64,000 nt of DNA from the NCBI RefSeq assembly GCF_018361265.1, contig NZ_JAFLNH010000001.1, positions 1,116,001-1,180,000 of the forward strand, given 5' to 3'. Made by a program: the position numbers and the translations under genes. Under the pieces are notes generated by a model. That model was given only the letters and a program-made list of their open reading frames with translations, was not told the origin of the DNA and searched no databases. Below are positions 31,141-40,502 of the stretch, piece after piece (position 1 is the stretch's first letter; each line of letters begins with the position of its first letter). Source of the DNA: Mycobacterium sp. SM1 (GTDB lineage: Bacteria; Actinomycetota; Actinomycetes; Mycobacteriales; Mycobacteriaceae).

Positions 31141-31448
31141 GCGAACCGGTTTCCGGCGGGCGCTACCCGCTGGCCCGCCCGCCCCGCTTGCATATCGAGA
31201 CCTTTGCGCAACGCTGCGGGCTGCACCCGGACACGGTGCATAAATTCGTCGCGTTGGGGCTGCTGCCCTGCCATCCCGATACCCGCGGGGAGCTGTGGTT
31301 CGACCCCTCGGCGGTGGCCCTCGCCGGCCGGATTCAGCGATTGCGGGTCGGGCTGGGATTGAACTACGCGGCAATCGGGCTGGTGCTCGACTTACTAGAC
31401 CGCATCGAAGAACTCGAGTCCGCGTCGCGCAAGAGGACATCGCCGTGA
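31137..31448 (+). CDS. CbpM-like chaperone modulator (MerR-type helix-turn-helix)
   Basis: A TTG start overlaps the cbpA stop (TTGA). The 103-residue product has a small winged-helix fold (HIETFAQRCGLHPDTVHKFV, ALGLLPCHPDTRGELWFDPS) and a C-terminal helix (LNYAAIGLVLDLLDRIEELE). In E. coli CbpM binds the CbpA J-domain and inhibits it; in actinobacteria related MerR-type proteins (HspR) repress chaperone operons. Position directly after cbpA favours a CbpM-like role, but autoregulatory DNA binding is also possible. Confidence 0.8.
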   Translation: MSEPVSGGRYPLARPPRLHIETFAQRCGLHPDTVHKFVALGLLPCHPDTRGELWFDPSAVALAGRIQRLRVGLGLNYAAIGLVLDLLDRIEELESASRKRTSP

Positions 31449-31589
31449 GTTCAGGGGCACCGCCGCGCATGCCGAACACCGCCGCTTCAATGGGCGATTG
31501 CCGAACTGGACGCAACGCCCCTGTGTCACTGGCGAACCGGCGGTGCGCTATTCGGACCCAGCGTTGGCCTCGTGAGAAAGGCAGCAACC

Positions 31590-32030
31590 ATGCAAACACC
31601 CATCGTGCAATGCCCGAACTGTGGGCGGCGCAACAGAGTCCCGGTCGCCGGGTCGGGAAAGCCCCGCTGCGCCCAATGTCAGAGCTGGCTGCCCTGGATT
31701 GTTGAGGCCGGCGACCATGATTTCGCCGAGGTCGTCGAGAAGTCCTCGGTTCCTGTGCTGGTGGATCTCTGGGCCCCCTGGTGCGGGCCGTGCCGAATGG
31801 TCAGTCCGCTGCTCGCACAGTTAGCCGCCGAACGTGCGGGTGAACTGAAACTCGTCAAGATCAACGTGGATACCGCGCCCGCGGTCTCCCGACGTTTCGG
31901 AGTGCAGGCCGTGCCCACACTGCTGATCGTTGACCACGGCCGACTGCTCGCGCGGCAGGCTGGTGCCGCCCCCGTCACGGCGCTCAGAACTTGGCTGGAC
32001 CACGCCCTTGCGGAAGGTGCCACAAAGTAG
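31590..32030 (+). CDS. Thioredoxin-2 with N-terminal zinc ribbon
   Basis: The 146-residue protein begins MQTPIVQCPNCGRRNRVPVA; Cys8/Cys11 and Cys27/Cys30 form a zinc ribbon as in E. coli TrxC. The thioredoxin fold follows, with active site WAPWCGPCRM (Cys65, Cys68) and the cis-Pro loop VQAVPTLLIVDHG. TrxC-type thioredoxins reduce disulfides under oxidative stress and their zinc centre is redox sensitive. GAGAAAGG lies 11 nt before the ATG. Its place at the end of dnaK-cbpA-cbpM suggests joint repair of oxidised, unfolded proteins. Confidence 0.9.
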   Translation: MQTPIVQCPNCGRRNRVPVAGSGKPRCAQCQSWLPWIVEAGDHDFAEVVEKSSVPVLVDLWAPWCGPCRMVSPLLAQLAAERAGELKLVKINVDTAPAVSRRFGVQAVPTLLIVDHGRLLARQAGAAPVTALRTWLDHALAEGATK

Positions 32031-32210
32031 GCTGCCCATGACAGCGGTGCGGCGCGGTGGCGCCAACAGCGCCGCGTGGCCTGGAATGCGGTGTGCGAGC
32101 ACGATGCGCGTTGGGGTGCTCGGCATGCGCAGCACGTTCCGCGGATACCGCCAGTGTTGGCTTCGGTGGCCATCGCTGAGAGGACGCCGAGAGGACGCCG
32201 AGAAGAACGT

Positions 32211-33293
32211 CTAACCTCGATTCTTGGGCGGCGTAGGGGTCGCCGACCAACCGCACCGGGAATCGCGACTAACCGGTGCCGCGGCCCGCCGGCTCGGCTG
32301 CACGCGCTTGGGTTCGCCCGGCATCTTCGGATAGTTCGGCGGGTAGGGCAGGTCGCCCAGGCCGCGCTCTTCGTCGACCCGCGCCAGTGTCAGCAGCGGG
32401 GTGATCGACTGAGCGGTCGCGTCCATGCCGGCCCAGGGGTCCTCGCGGCGCGCCACCAGCCCGGGCACGGTGGTCATGGTGTAGTGGTCGGGCTCGGCAT
32501 CGGCCAGCTCGTCCCAGGTCAGCGGCATCGACACGGTCGCAATCGGGGTGGGGCGCACCGAATACGCCGATGCCATGGTGCGATCGCGAGCGTTTTGGTT
32601 GAAGTCGACGAAGACACGCGGGCCGCGTTCCTCTTTCCACCACGACGTCGTCACCGCGCCGGCTGCGCGGCGTTCCAGCTCTCGGGCCAACGCGATGCCC
32701 GCTCGGCGTACCAGGATGAAATCCCAGTCGGTGGCGATGCGTAGAAACACGTGCACGCCGCGCCCGCCGGATGTTTTCGGGAAGCCCACCAGGCCGAGCT
32801 CGTCGAGCAGCGGGCGCAACACGTCGACGGCCACCGCGCGGGCCTGGCCGAACCCGACACCGGGCTGCGGGTCCAGGTCGATGCGCAACTCATCGGGGTG
32901 CTCGGTGTCGGGGCAGCGCACCGGCCATGGGTGCAGCGTGATGGTACCCATCTGCGCCGCCCACACGATGGCGGCGGGGTGGGTGATCTGCAGCGTTTCG
33001 GCGGTTCGTCCCGACGGAAACGTCACCCGGCAGGTGCGCAGGTAGTCGGGGTGGCGCGGCGGTATCCGCTTTTGGTAGATCTCCGCCCCGTCGATGCCGG
33101 CGGGGAACCGCTGCAGATAGGTGGGGCGGTCACGCAGCGCGGTCAGCATCGGCCCGTCCGCGAGGGCCCGGTAATACGCGACGAGCTTGCCCTTTGTGCC
33201 GTTGAGACCCAGCTTGGGAAAATACACCCGGTCTAGGTTGGTCAGCTGGACCTTTACTCCATCAATGTCGAGTTGCTCTGCAGCACTTGCCAT
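32211..33293 (-). CDS. LigD-like primase-polymerase (Rv3730c-like, Prim-PolC type)
   Basis: The 360-residue archaeo-eukaryotic primase superfamily polymerase resembles the LigD polymerase domain. Motif I is RIDLDPQPGVGF (two catalytic Asp), motif II SGGRGVHVFLRI, motif III RVFVDFNQNARDRTMASAYS. TNLDRVYFPKLGLNGTKGKL is the typical N-terminus. Mycobacterial stand-alone Prim-PolC enzymes fill short gaps with ribonucleotides and work with LigC in excision repair. The divergent neighbour here is ligC, supporting that pairing. The C-terminal tail (about residues 325-360) is basic and unconserved. Confidence 0.92.
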   Translation of the reverse strand: MASAAEQLDIDGVKVQLTNLDRVYFPKLGLNGTKGKLVAYYRALADGPMLTALRDRPTYLQRFPAGIDGAEIYQKRIPPRHPDYLRTCRVTFPSGRTAETLQITHPAAIVWAAQMGTITLHPWPVRCPDTEHPDELRIDLDPQPGVGFGQARAVAVDVLRPLLDELGLVGFPKTSGGRGVHVFLRIATDWDFILVRRAGIALARELERRAAGAVTTSWWKEERGPRVFVDFNQNARDRTMASAYSVRPTPIATVSMPLTWDELADAEPDHYTMTTVPGLVARREDPWAGMDATAQSITPLLTLARVDEERGLGDLPYPPNYPKMPGEPKRVQPSRRAAAPVSRDSRCGWSATPTPPKNRG

Positions 33294-33497
33294 TGCGGCT
33301 CCAACCTTTTAGGGCAGGGCTGGTGTGGGCACCGGTAAGCGTGGGGGTTGCCGACGCGCACAAGCCCCCAGCGTCATCCTGCAGCAGCGTGGCCGTGTCC
33401 GAATAGATCCGCGCCCGCACACGCTACTTGCCGCCGCGCCGATGCCCGCTCACGCGGCGGGTGAACCCGTTGCGCGCCACAGGGGCACAATGAGCCG

Positions 33498-34628
33498 GTG
33501 AAGCTGCCCGTCATGCCGCCGGTGGCCCCAATGCTAGCCAAAGCGGTTCCGTCGATCCCGCCCGGCGCATACTACGAGCCCAAATGGGATGGCTTCCGGT
33601 CGATCTGCTTCCGCGACCTCGACGAGGTCGAGCTGGGTAGCCGTAACGAAAGGTCGATGACCCGGTACTTCCCCGAACTGGTCGTGGCGATCAAGGCCGA
33701 GCTGCCGCCGCGGTGCGTGGTCGATGGTGAGATCGTCATCGCCACCGGCCACGGCCTGGATTTCACTGCGCTGCAACAACGCATCCACCCTGCCGAATCG
33801 CGAGTGCGCCGGCTCGCCGAACAAACCTCGGCCTCCTTCATCGTGTTCGACGTGCTTGCGCTCGGCGATGCCGACTACACCGGGCGGCCGTTCAGTGAAC
33901 GCCGGGCTGCGCTTGTCGATGCCGTGGCTCCTTGCGGGGTTTCTGTGGGGGCCCGTTCGATCCGCTCGGTTCATGTCACGCCGGCGACCACCGACATGGC
34001 GACCGCTCGCCGCTGGTTCGAAAGGTTTGCGGGGGCGGGTCTGGACGGGATCGTCGCCAAGCCACCGACCCTCACCTACCAGCCGGGCAAACGTGTCATG
34101 TTCAAGGTCAAACACGAGCGGACCGCCGACTGCGTGGTCGCCGGCTACCGGGTGCACACCCGCGAGGACAACGCCATCGGCTCGCTGCTGCTGGGGCTCT
34201 ACCACGACGACGGCGCCCTCGCCCCGGTAGGTGTCATCGGCGCCTTCCCGGCGGCCGAACGACGGCGGCTGTTCGCCGAGCTGCAACCCCTGGTCACCAC
34301 CTTCGATGCCCACCCGTGGAGCTGGGCCGCTCACCACGCCGGCCAACGCGCCTCACGCAAAAGCGAAACCTCGCGCTGGAACGCGGGCAAGGATCTCTCC
34401 TTCGTGCCGCTGCGACCCGAGCGGGTAGTCGAGGTCCGCTACGACGACATGGAAGGCGACCGATTCCGCCATACCGCCCAGTTCAACCGCTGGCGCCCCG
34501 AGCGTGACCCGCGCTCCTGCACCTATGCGCAACTCCAACACCCGGGCGCCGTCGGCCTCGGCGACATCATTCCCGGTCTTCGCATTCCCGGTCTTCGCTC
34601 GGCCAGCGCGTCACGGGAGGCCACCTGA
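33498..34628 (+). CDS. ligC: ATP-dependent DNA ligase LigC
   Basis: The nucleotidyltransferase domain has the lysine-adenylation motif I EPKWDGFRSI (Lys29), motif III ASFIVFDVLAL, motif IV GLDGIVAKPPTLTYQPGKR and motif V MFKVKHERTADCVVAGYR. The OB domain follows with SLLLGLYHDDGALAPVGVIG and motif VI-like RHTAQFNRWRPERDP. The protein has 376 residues; H37Rv LigC has 358. It seals nicks made during excision repair with the divergent Prim-PolC. The tail contains a short repeat (FPVFAFPVFA-type in another frame, IPGLRIPGLR here). GTG start. Confidence 0.93.
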   Translation: MKLPVMPPVAPMLAKAVPSIPPGAYYEPKWDGFRSICFRDLDEVELGSRNERSMTRYFPELVVAIKAELPPRCVVDGEIVIATGHGLDFTALQQRIHPAESRVRRLAEQTSASFIVFDVLALGDADYTGRPFSERRAALVDAVAPCGVSVGARSIRSVHVTPATTDMATARRWFERFAGAGLDGIVAKPPTLTYQPGKRVMFKVKHERTADCVVAGYRVHTREDNAIGSLLLGLYHDDGALAPVGVIGAFPAAERRRLFAELQPLVTTFDAHPWSWAAHHAGQRASRKSETSRWNAGKDLSFVPLRPERVVEVRYDDMEGDRFRHTAQFNRWRPERDPRSCTYAQLQHPGAVGLGDIIPGLRIPGLRSASASREAT

Positions 34629-34740
34629 CGTGCCCTGCACGAAATCGCTTGGTGGACACTTAGCCTCTGCAGACACTCTGCTGGGTGCGGTGCCGCACGC
34701 CGGTATCCAGCCCTTCGGCAGGGCTGGGCGAGATGCGCGG

Positions 34741-35226
34741 TCAGCTCTCCTCACCGAGTCCCGCAACCGCCGGATGGGCCATCAACCGATCGAGAAACGC
34801 GCGCTGACCGCTGACCAGCTTGCGGCGGGCCCGCGCTACCGGAAACCATGCGGCCCGGTCGATCTCGGGAAAGGCTTGAATCCGCCCGGACCCCTTGGGC
34901 CACTCCAGTTCGAAGGTGTTGCTATGCGCGCCGGTCACATCGAGATCACCGTGCACGGCGAAGACGCTGACAACCTTTCCGCTGGGTTGTTTCCGCGAAC
35001 CGAGCTCGATTCGCTGCCCGGCCGGCACGGGCAGTCCAATCTCTTCGGTGAACTCGCGCTGAGCGGCGGCCCAGGGATCTTCGCCCTCGGCGTACTCCCC
35101 TTTCGGGATCGACCACGCCCCGTCGTCCTTGTCGGCCCAGAACGGGCCGCCGGGATGTGCGATGAGCACTTCGACGACACCGTTTTTGATCCGATACAGC
35201 AGCAGGCCTGCGCTGAGTTTGGGCAT
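34741..35226 (-). CDS. Nudix hydrolase (Rv3733c-like)
   Basis: The 161-residue protein begins MPKLSAGLLLYRIKNGVVEV. The Nudix box is complete: GEYAEGEDPWAAAQREFTEEIGL fits GX5EX7REUXEEXGU (about residues 43-65). The substrate is a nucleoside diphosphate linked to X; which one is not evident. It starts 5 bp after the stop of the upstream wax ester synthase gene, so both are probably co-transcribed; no functional link is apparent. Confidence 0.9.
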   Translation of the reverse strand: MPKLSAGLLLYRIKNGVVEVLIAHPGGPFWADKDDGAWSIPKGEYAEGEDPWAAAQREFTEEIGLPVPAGQRIELGSRKQPSGKVVSVFAVHGDLDVTGAHSNTFELEWPKGSGRIQAFPEIDRAAWFPVARARRKLVSGQRAFLDRLMAHPAVAGLGEES

Positions 35227-35231
35227 GGGTG

Positions 35232-36587
35232 CTACACCCCGGTGGCGTGTTCCAGGTCCGTCAGCGACATCTCCAGATGATGGAGCAGGCGCTGCAGATG
35301 CGGTACACTGCGCCGGCACCCCACCAAGCCGAAATCCAGGTTGCCGGCGTTGCTGACCAGGGTGATGTTCAGCGCTTGCCCGTCCAGGGCGATGGATAGC
35401 GGATAGTTGCCGTCGAGCCGGGCACCCCGGCAATACATCGGCTCGGCCGGTCCCGGCACGTTGGAGATGACGATGTTGAATGGCGGTGGCGTGGCGGCAA
35501 TGAAGCCGGGGACCGCCACCAGGGCTAACGGTGCAATAGTGAACGCCGACAACACCAGTGCCTGAAGCCGGGGCAGCTCAGCGAAGACTTTCTTGTTGCG
35601 ACGCATCGATGCGCTGATGGTCTCCAGCCGTTTGGCAGGGTCGTCGGTGTTGGTGGCCAGATTGCACAGGATCGTCCCGACGAGATTACCGCCGCTGTCG
35701 GACTCATCCTGAGAGCGCAGGCTGACCGGAACCATCGCGATCAGCGGCGTGTCCGGCAGTGCGCTTTGTTCCATCAGGTAATAGCGCAGCGCGCCCGCGC
35801 ACATGGCCAGCGCCACGTCGTTGACCGTCACCCCGGCTGCTTGCTTGACGCTTTTGACGCGAGCCAGCGGCCACGACTGGGCCGCGCACCGTCGTGCTCC
35901 CCCGATCTTGACGTTGAACATGGTGCGCGGCGCCGCGAACGGCAACGTCAGCTGCTGCTCCCACAGCGCGGCGCGCGCTAGATGCAGCATCGAGGGACCA
36001 AGCCCAACAACAGATCCCGTTGTGCGGATGAGCGTTTGCAGTCGGGATGACGATCCACGCGCCCGTCGACGTCGAGGTAGGCTCCAGATCGCTTGCACCT
36101 CAGGATCACCCGGGTCGGTCGAAAGCGCGCGCTGCATCAGCTTCAGGGCCGAGACACCGTCGATCAGGGCATGATGGAGCTTGGCGTACACCGCGAACCG
36201 CCCGTCGTCGAGCCCCTCCACCAGGTGCAGTTCCCACAACGGACGATGACGATCGAGCAGGCTGCTGTGCAACCGGGAAGTCAGCACCAACAAGTCACGA
36301 ACCCGCCCCGGTGCGGCCAGCGCGGACCGCCGCACATGGTAGTCGAGGTCGATCTCGTCGTCGTAGGCCCAGCCCAGGTTGGCGATCCCGCCGAAGATCG
36401 TCGCCGGACGCTTGCGAAACGTGGGCTGAACGTCCTGAACGGCGATCATGTCCTTATAGATCTCCCCGATGAACTCCGGGCCGGCGCCTTCGGGCGGCTC
36501 GAATAGCTGCAAACTACCCACGTGCATGGGGTGCTCACGGCTTTCGAACATCAAAAACATGGCATCGACGGGCGATATCAGTTCCAT
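35232..36587 (-). CDS. tgs2: Wax ester synthase/diacylglycerol acyltransferase (Tgs2-like)
   Basis: WS/DGAT enzymes esterify acyl-CoA to diacylglycerol or fatty alcohols for storage lipids. The active-site motif HHxxxDG is present as KLHHALIDGVSALKLM (His138, His139, Asp143). MELISPVDAMFLMFESREHP is the usual start, and the C-terminal domain has VNDVALAMCAGALRYYL and FNIVISNVPGP. Length (451) and the downstream Nudix gene match H37Rv Rv3734c (tgs2). Confidence 0.93.
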   Translation of the reverse strand: MELISPVDAMFLMFESREHPMHVGSLQLFEPPEGAGPEFIGEIYKDMIAVQDVQPTFRKRPATIFGGIANLGWAYDDEIDLDYHVRRSALAAPGRVRDLLVLTSRLHSSLLDRHRPLWELHLVEGLDDGRFAVYAKLHHALIDGVSALKLMQRALSTDPGDPEVQAIWSLPRRRRARGSSSRLQTLIRTTGSVVGLGPSMLHLARAALWEQQLTLPFAAPRTMFNVKIGGARRCAAQSWPLARVKSVKQAAGVTVNDVALAMCAGALRYYLMEQSALPDTPLIAMVPVSLRSQDESDSGGNLVGTILCNLATNTDDPAKRLETISASMRRNKKVFAELPRLQALVLSAFTIAPLALVAVPGFIAATPPPFNIVISNVPGPAEPMYCRGARLDGNYPLSIALDGQALNITLVSNAGNLDFGLVGCRRSVPHLQRLLHHLEMSLTDLEHATGV

Positions 36588-36791
36588 TAGCCCATTACAC
36601 CCGTGGAACCGGCCGTTTAGCGGCGCTTCGGCGCGTTTGCGACCCCTTGACCCGAACCGGTGATTCCCGGATCGTCGTTCCGGGCCGAGGCGCGCCTAGA
36701 CGAGGCCGCGGGCGCTCTCACGACTCGCCGAGCCGCTGGCACCGGCGGAACGGCCGGATGCGGCTTTGTGTCGACAGGTTCCGTAGGCGTA

Positions 36792-37568
36792 TCACCACAC
36801 CCGCTTGCGTCCCAACACAAACGCGAACCGGTCGGTGAAGCACAGGACCTTGGAACGGTGGGTCTTTCGGATCTCGTCGACGCCGGCGGCCAGTTCGTCG
36901 TCGTCGAATTCCGACAGCACCGACAGGTATCGGCTTTTGACCATGTCCAGGTACACGTGCGTGGGCAAGCGCTGGCGGAAGGACTCATAGCTCACCGACG
37001 TCTGCAACCCGGCATCGCGCAGATAGCCTGCGATCGCCTCCGGGTGCGGCTGCAGCGACTCGAAAAGCCTAAGGGCGGCGCGAAATAGCGGATACTCGAT
37101 GCGGGTCGGCAGCATGACGATCAGGAGCCGTCCGTCGTCGGCGAGCAACCGTGCCAGGCCCGCCAGCGTCGATGCCGGGTCACAGAAGTGGTGCACCGCG
37201 TCTTTGATCAGCAAGCGGTTCACCGTGGCCACTGGTAGCGTCGACCGACCGGCTGCCAGGTCCTCGGCCGTTGCCTGCACCGGAATGTAGGTGGCCTTCT
37301 CGGGCAGCCGTGCGAGCATGGCCGCGCAGGGATCCACACAGATAACCCGTGCGGCGACGTCGCCGAGTCCGCGGCAGTAAAGGCCCGTTCCACAGCCCAG
37401 ATCGACGACCTGCGAGCAACCCACCGGCCGCAGGTAATCCACGATCCGCCCGTTCATCCAGGAGACGAACGCCGAGCTGTGGGCCCAGTGCCGGTCGTAG
37501 ACGTTCGCCAGCCGGTCGTAGTGACCGCTGGTGCCGCCCCGGGGTGCCCCTGCACATCCACCCGGCAC
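36792..37568 (-). CDS. Class I SAM-dependent methyltransferase
   Basis: The 258-residue product has motif I QVVDLGCGTGLYCRGLG (about residues 54-70), post-I VICVDPCAAML, motif IV-like RLLIKDAVHHF and a C-terminal sheet (SKVLCFTDRFAFVLGRKRVW). It resembles UbiE/COQ5-type small-molecule methyltransferases; the substrate is unknown. A GTG start is used; TATGAT lies 8 nt upstream on the minus strand, close to leaderless spacing. No clear operon partner. Confidence 0.8.
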   Translation of the reverse strand: MPGGCAGAPRGGTSGHYDRLANVYDRHWAHSSAFVSWMNGRIVDYLRPVGCSQVVDLGCGTGLYCRGLGDVAARVICVDPCAAMLARLPEKATYIPVQATAEDLAAGRSTLPVATVNRLLIKDAVHHFCDPASTLAGLARLLADDGRLLIVMLPTRIEYPLFRAALRLFESLQPHPEAIAGYLRDAGLQTSVSYESFRQRLPTHVYLDMVKSRYLSVLSEFDDDELAAGVDEIRKTHRSKVLCFTDRFAFVLGRKRVW

Positions 37569-37701
37569 GGCAGCCCATCATAGAGGTGGCTGGGCAGCAG
37601 CGCCGCCATACCGCATAGCGGCATCAGGCGGTAATGCGGGTGCAACGAGCTAGCTAGCACGGATTCCGGATTCCGGCTGCGGCGGCGCAGCAGAACTGTG
37701 G

Positions 37702-37789
37702 CGGTGGCGGAGGGATTTGAACCCTCGGACGGGGGCTACCCGTCACACGCTTTCGAGGCGTGCTCCTTAGGCCGCTCGGACACACCACC
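37702..37789 (-). tRNA. tRNA-Ser (CGA)
   Basis: On the minus strand the acceptor GGTGGTG pairs with CGCCACC (one U-G pair). The anticodon arm is CACGC-CTCGAAA-GCGTG, anticodon CGA. The long variable arm GACGGGTAGCCCCCGTC is class II, and the T-arm is GAGGG-TTCAAAT-CCCTC. CCA is not encoded. Confidence 0.96.
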
Positions 37790-37818
37790 GCCGAGCAGCT
37801 TACCGAACCGCTCGCCGC

Positions 37819-38277
37819 TCACCCCAATCGCTGGCGGGCGAAGAAGTCTTCCAGCAGCGCGGCGCACTCGTCGGCCAGCACACCGCCCCGCACCGCCGGG
37901 CGGTGGTTCAGCCGGCGATCGCGCACCACATCCCACAGCGAGCCGACCGCGCCCGTCTTGGGCTCCCAGGCACCGAACACCAAGCGGGCGATGCGCGCCA
38001 ACACCAGCGCACCCGCGCACATCGTGCACGGCTCGACGGTGACCGCCAGCGTGGTGCCCGTCAGCCGCCAGCCGGCCCCGAGCGCCCGCGCCGCCGCACG
38101 CAACGCCAGGATCTCCGCGTGCGCAGTGGGGTCGCCCAGCGCTTCACGGGCGTTGACCGCGCGGGCGAGTTCGGTTCCATCGGGGGCCACGACCACCGCG
38201 CCCACCGGCACGTCGCGCGGCCCGGCGGTGGCGGCCACCGCCAAGGCTGCTCGGATCAGCTCTTCGTCGGCAATCAC
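37819..38277 (-). CDS. tadA: tRNA adenosine(34) deaminase
   Basis: TadA converts wobble adenosine 34 of tRNA-Arg(ACG) to inosine. The 152-residue deaminase has the zinc/catalytic motif TAHAEILAL (His53, Glu55) and VEPCTMCAGAL (Cys84, Cys87). The GTG start overlaps the stop of the upstream gene (GTGA), so it is coupled to the deaminase-associated protein. Same length and order as H37Rv Rv3752c-Rv3753c. Confidence 0.93.
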   Translation of the reverse strand: MIADEELIRAALAVAATAGPRDVPVGAVVVAPDGTELARAVNAREALGDPTAHAEILALRAAARALGAGWRLTGTTLAVTVEPCTMCAGALVLARIARLVFGAWEPKTGAVGSLWDVVRDRRLNHRPAVRGGVLADECAALLEDFFARQRLG

Positions 38278-38786
38278 CGACCCAGACGCTCGAGCACCGC
38301 CGACAGCTCCTCGGCGAACCCCATTTCCCGCGCTATCCGGCCCAGTTGCTCATCTGCGTACAGGTCGGTCTCGTCCAGGATGACACCCAGCACGGCCTCG
38401 GGCAGCCCGACGTCGGATAACAACCCCAAGTCGCCTTCCTCGAACGGCTCGGCGTCCTCGAGATCCTCGGGGTCGAGGTCGGCGTCGAGGTTCTCCAGGA
38501 CCTCGGCGGCGATGTCGTAATCCAGCGCGGCGGTGGCGTCCGACAACAGCAGCCGGGTCCCTGAGGGCCCGGGCCGCACGATGACGAAGAATTCGTCATC
38601 GACGTTGAGAAGACCGAAAACCGCTCCCGCGCTGCGTAGTTCACGCAATTCTGTTTCGGCGGCGGCAAGACTCGTCAGCGCCGTGGGCCGCATCGGGAAG
38701 CACCGCCATTTCCCCTCTTCCCGCACGACGGCAACGCCGAAGCCCTCTGGCTTATCGGCGCGCGCGGAGACACCCTGTGCTCCCAT
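38274..38786 (-). CDS. tRNA adenosine deaminase-associated protein (Rv3753c-like)
   Basis: A 170-residue acidic protein whose C-terminal half is rich in Glu and Asp (LENLDADLDPEDLEDAEPFE). The N-terminus has an alpha/beta pattern (GFGVAVVREEGKWRCFPMRP, DDEFFVIVRPG). Actinobacteria carry this family next to tadA, hence the name; its biochemical role is not established. The ATG is 7 nt after TAGCGT, so the gene is probably leaderless and drives the tadA operon. Confidence 0.82.
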   Translation of the reverse strand: MGAQGVSARADKPEGFGVAVVREEGKWRCFPMRPTALTSLAAAETELRELRSAGAVFGLLNVDDEFFVIVRPGPSGTRLLLSDATAALDYDIAAEVLENLDADLDPEDLEDAEPFEEGDLGLLSDVGLPEAVLGVILDETDLYADEQLGRIAREMGFAEELSAVLERLGR

Positions 38787-38793
38787 GCGCGCA

Positions 38794-38799
38794 ACGCTA
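38794..38799 (-). promoter_or_regulatory. -10 element TAGCGT of the tadA operon
   Basis: On the minus strand TAGCGT ends 7 nt before the ATG of the tadA-associated gene; no ribosome-binding site is present. Confidence 0.55.
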
Positions 38800-38947
38800 G
38801 TCGCTGACCAGTCCTCTTGACCAGCCGATCGACCGGGGTTTCACGGGGCCGGTGGGACGCGAAATGCCCCCTGCTCGCCGGCCCGCTGCCCGGGCCGCAG
38901 CCGTCAGCGACGGCCCGCACCTCCTGGGAGGCGGATCCCTTTGGGAG

Positions 38948-39925
38948 ATGTGCCAACCTTGGAGGGTGGCCAGGACACCGGTGTGCGTACTCGGGTTGGG
39001 GCTGATAGGCGGTTCCATCATGCGGGCCGCCGCGGCGGCGGGCCGTGAGGTCTTCGGTTACAACCGCTCGGTGGATGGTGCCCAGGCTGCCCGATCCGAC
39101 GGCTTTGACGCCACCACCGACCTCGGCGAGGCGCTGGTCCGAGCCGCCGATACCGGAGCCCTGATCGTGCTCGCGGTTCCGATGCCGGCGGTGCCGCCCA
39201 TGCTCGCGCGGATCCGGAAATCCGCTCCCAACTGCCCGCTAACGGACGTCACCAGCGTCAAAACCGCCGTGCTCAAGGAAGTCGTCGCCGCCGGTTTGCA
39301 GGCACGATTCGTCGGTGGCCACCCGATGGCGGGCACCGCGCACTCGGGTTGGGCGGCCGGCCACGCTCAATTGTTCACCGGAGCCCCCTGGGTGCTCAGC
39401 GTGGATGATCACGTGGACGCCGCGGTGTGGTCGACGGTGATGACGTTGGCGCTGGATTGCGGGGCGGTCGTGGTGCCGGCCCGATCCGACGAGCATGACG
39501 CCGCCGCGGCCGCGATTTCGCATCTGCCGCACCTGCTCGCCGAGGCGCTTGCCGTCACCGCTGCCGAGGTGCCGCTGGCCTTCGCGCTGGCCGCCGGGTC
39601 GTTCCGGGACGGCACCCGGGTCGCGGCGAGCCCACCCGATCTGGTGCGGGCGATGTGCGAAGGCAACGCCGCGCAACTGCTGTCGAGACTGGATCGGGTC
39701 ATCGGGCTGCTCAGCCGTGCCCGGGATTCGCTGGCCGGCAACGGCTCGGTCGCAGAGCTTGTCGAAGCGGGCCATGCCGCCCGAACCCGCTACGACAGCT
39801 TCCCTCGCACCGAGATCATCACCGTCGTCATCGGTGCCCCCAACTGGCGTGAAGAGCTGGCGGCCGCGGGCCGGGCCGGCGGGGTGATCAGATCCGCTCT
39901 GCCAAGCCTGGATAGTCCACGATGA
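38948..39925 (+). CDS. tyrA: Prephenate dehydrogenase
   Basis: It oxidatively decarboxylates prephenate to 4-hydroxyphenylpyruvate for tyrosine synthesis. The Rossmann motif [20 protein letters not shown] starts near residue 10; the substrate region includes [11 protein letters not shown] and [14 protein letters not shown] with the catalytic His. The C-terminal helical dimerisation domain includes [20 protein letters not shown]. The start is uncertain: ATG 38948 ([14 protein letters not shown]) or GTG 38966; neither has a properly spaced ribosome-binding site. The product is 325 residues from the ATG. Its 3' end overlaps the convergent Rv3755c-like gene by 38 bp. Confidence 0.92.
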   Translation: MCQPWRVARTPVCVLGLGLIGGSIMRAAAAAGREVFGYNRSVDGAQAARSDGFDATTDLGEALVRAADTGALIVLAVPMPAVPPMLARIRKSAPNCPLTDVTSVKTAVLKEVVAAGLQARFVGGHPMAGTAHSGWAAGHAQLFTGAPWVLSVDDHVDAAVWSTVMTLALDCGAVVVPARSDEHDAAAAAISHLPHLLAEALAVTAAEVPLAFALAAGSFRDGTRVAASPPDLVRAMCEGNAAQLLSRLDRVIGLLSRARDSLAGNGSVAELVEAGHAARTRYDSFPRTEIITVVIGAPNWREELAAAGRAGGVIRSALPSLDSPR

Positions 39926-40490
39926 ACCCGTCGGCGTCGACCAGCACGGTGACGTCGGCGACCGGCGACTTCACCTTGATCGGCTGGAGATCGCCCGGGC
40001 CCGTGCTGGTGTAGCTCACCGTGGCCGCATCGACGGCGATATCCGGCAGGTACACGTAGACCAGCGGTAACGTAACCGAGTCCGCCCGCTCGTGCAGGCC
40101 GGTGCGGCGAATCGCCAGGGCATTGAAGAAAAGGCTGAAGACGACGTCGACGTCGAGGGCGCCGTCGTAAGGTGCGCGGGACTCGCCCCGATGGTCTGTC
40201 AGCAACCACATGTTCTCCTCGTCGCGGGCGATGGAGAGCTGCCGCTCCCGTTCCGCCAGCGTGACGGTAAGCCCAATTCGCTTGGTAGCGCCGGTCTCAT
40301 CGGTCTGCACGTCGTAGTAGGCGCTAAACGCCGGCTGCGTTTTCGTGGCGGCGGCCACAATCTGACCGTTGGCCTTGATTCGCTTACCCGACAACTGCAC
40401 CCGCACCTGTTCCATGCGCGAGCTATCGGGTGCCCGCCAGGTCAAAGTCGCCGGCCAGACGCGCTGCGTCGGATCTGAGGCTGCACTCAC
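39888..40490 (-). CDS. Conserved actinobacterial protein (Rv3755c-like)
   Basis: The 200-residue product starts [20 protein letters not shown] and is strongly beta-patterned ([56 protein letters not shown]), like a glycolipid-binding beta-barrel (putative glycolipid-binding family). No signal peptide or membrane segment. Function unknown. The GTG is preceded by TACGGT at 6 nt, a leaderless arrangement. Confidence 0.75.
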   Translation of the reverse strand: MSAASDPTQRVWPATLTWRAPDSSRMEQVRVQLSGKRIKANGQIVAAATKTQPAFSAYYDVQTDETGATKRIGLTVTLAERERQLSIARDEENMWLLTDHRGESRAPYDGALDVDVVFSLFFNALAIRRTGLHERADSVTLPLVYVYLPDIAVDAATVSYTSTGPGDLQPIKVKSPVADVTVLVDADGFIVDYPGLAERI

Positions 40491-40496
40491 GGGTCT

Positions 40497-40502
40497 ACCG
40501 TA
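40497..40502 (-). promoter_or_regulatory. -10 element TACGGT of the Rv3755c-like gene
   Basis: On the minus strand TACGGT ends 6 nt before the GTG start. Confidence 0.5.

Noticed and set aside
32038..32214. 59-codon frame after trx2
   Set aside because: Arg/Trp-rich with no similarity noticed; contains an 11-bp direct repeat (GAGAGGACGCC twice), so probably noncoding.
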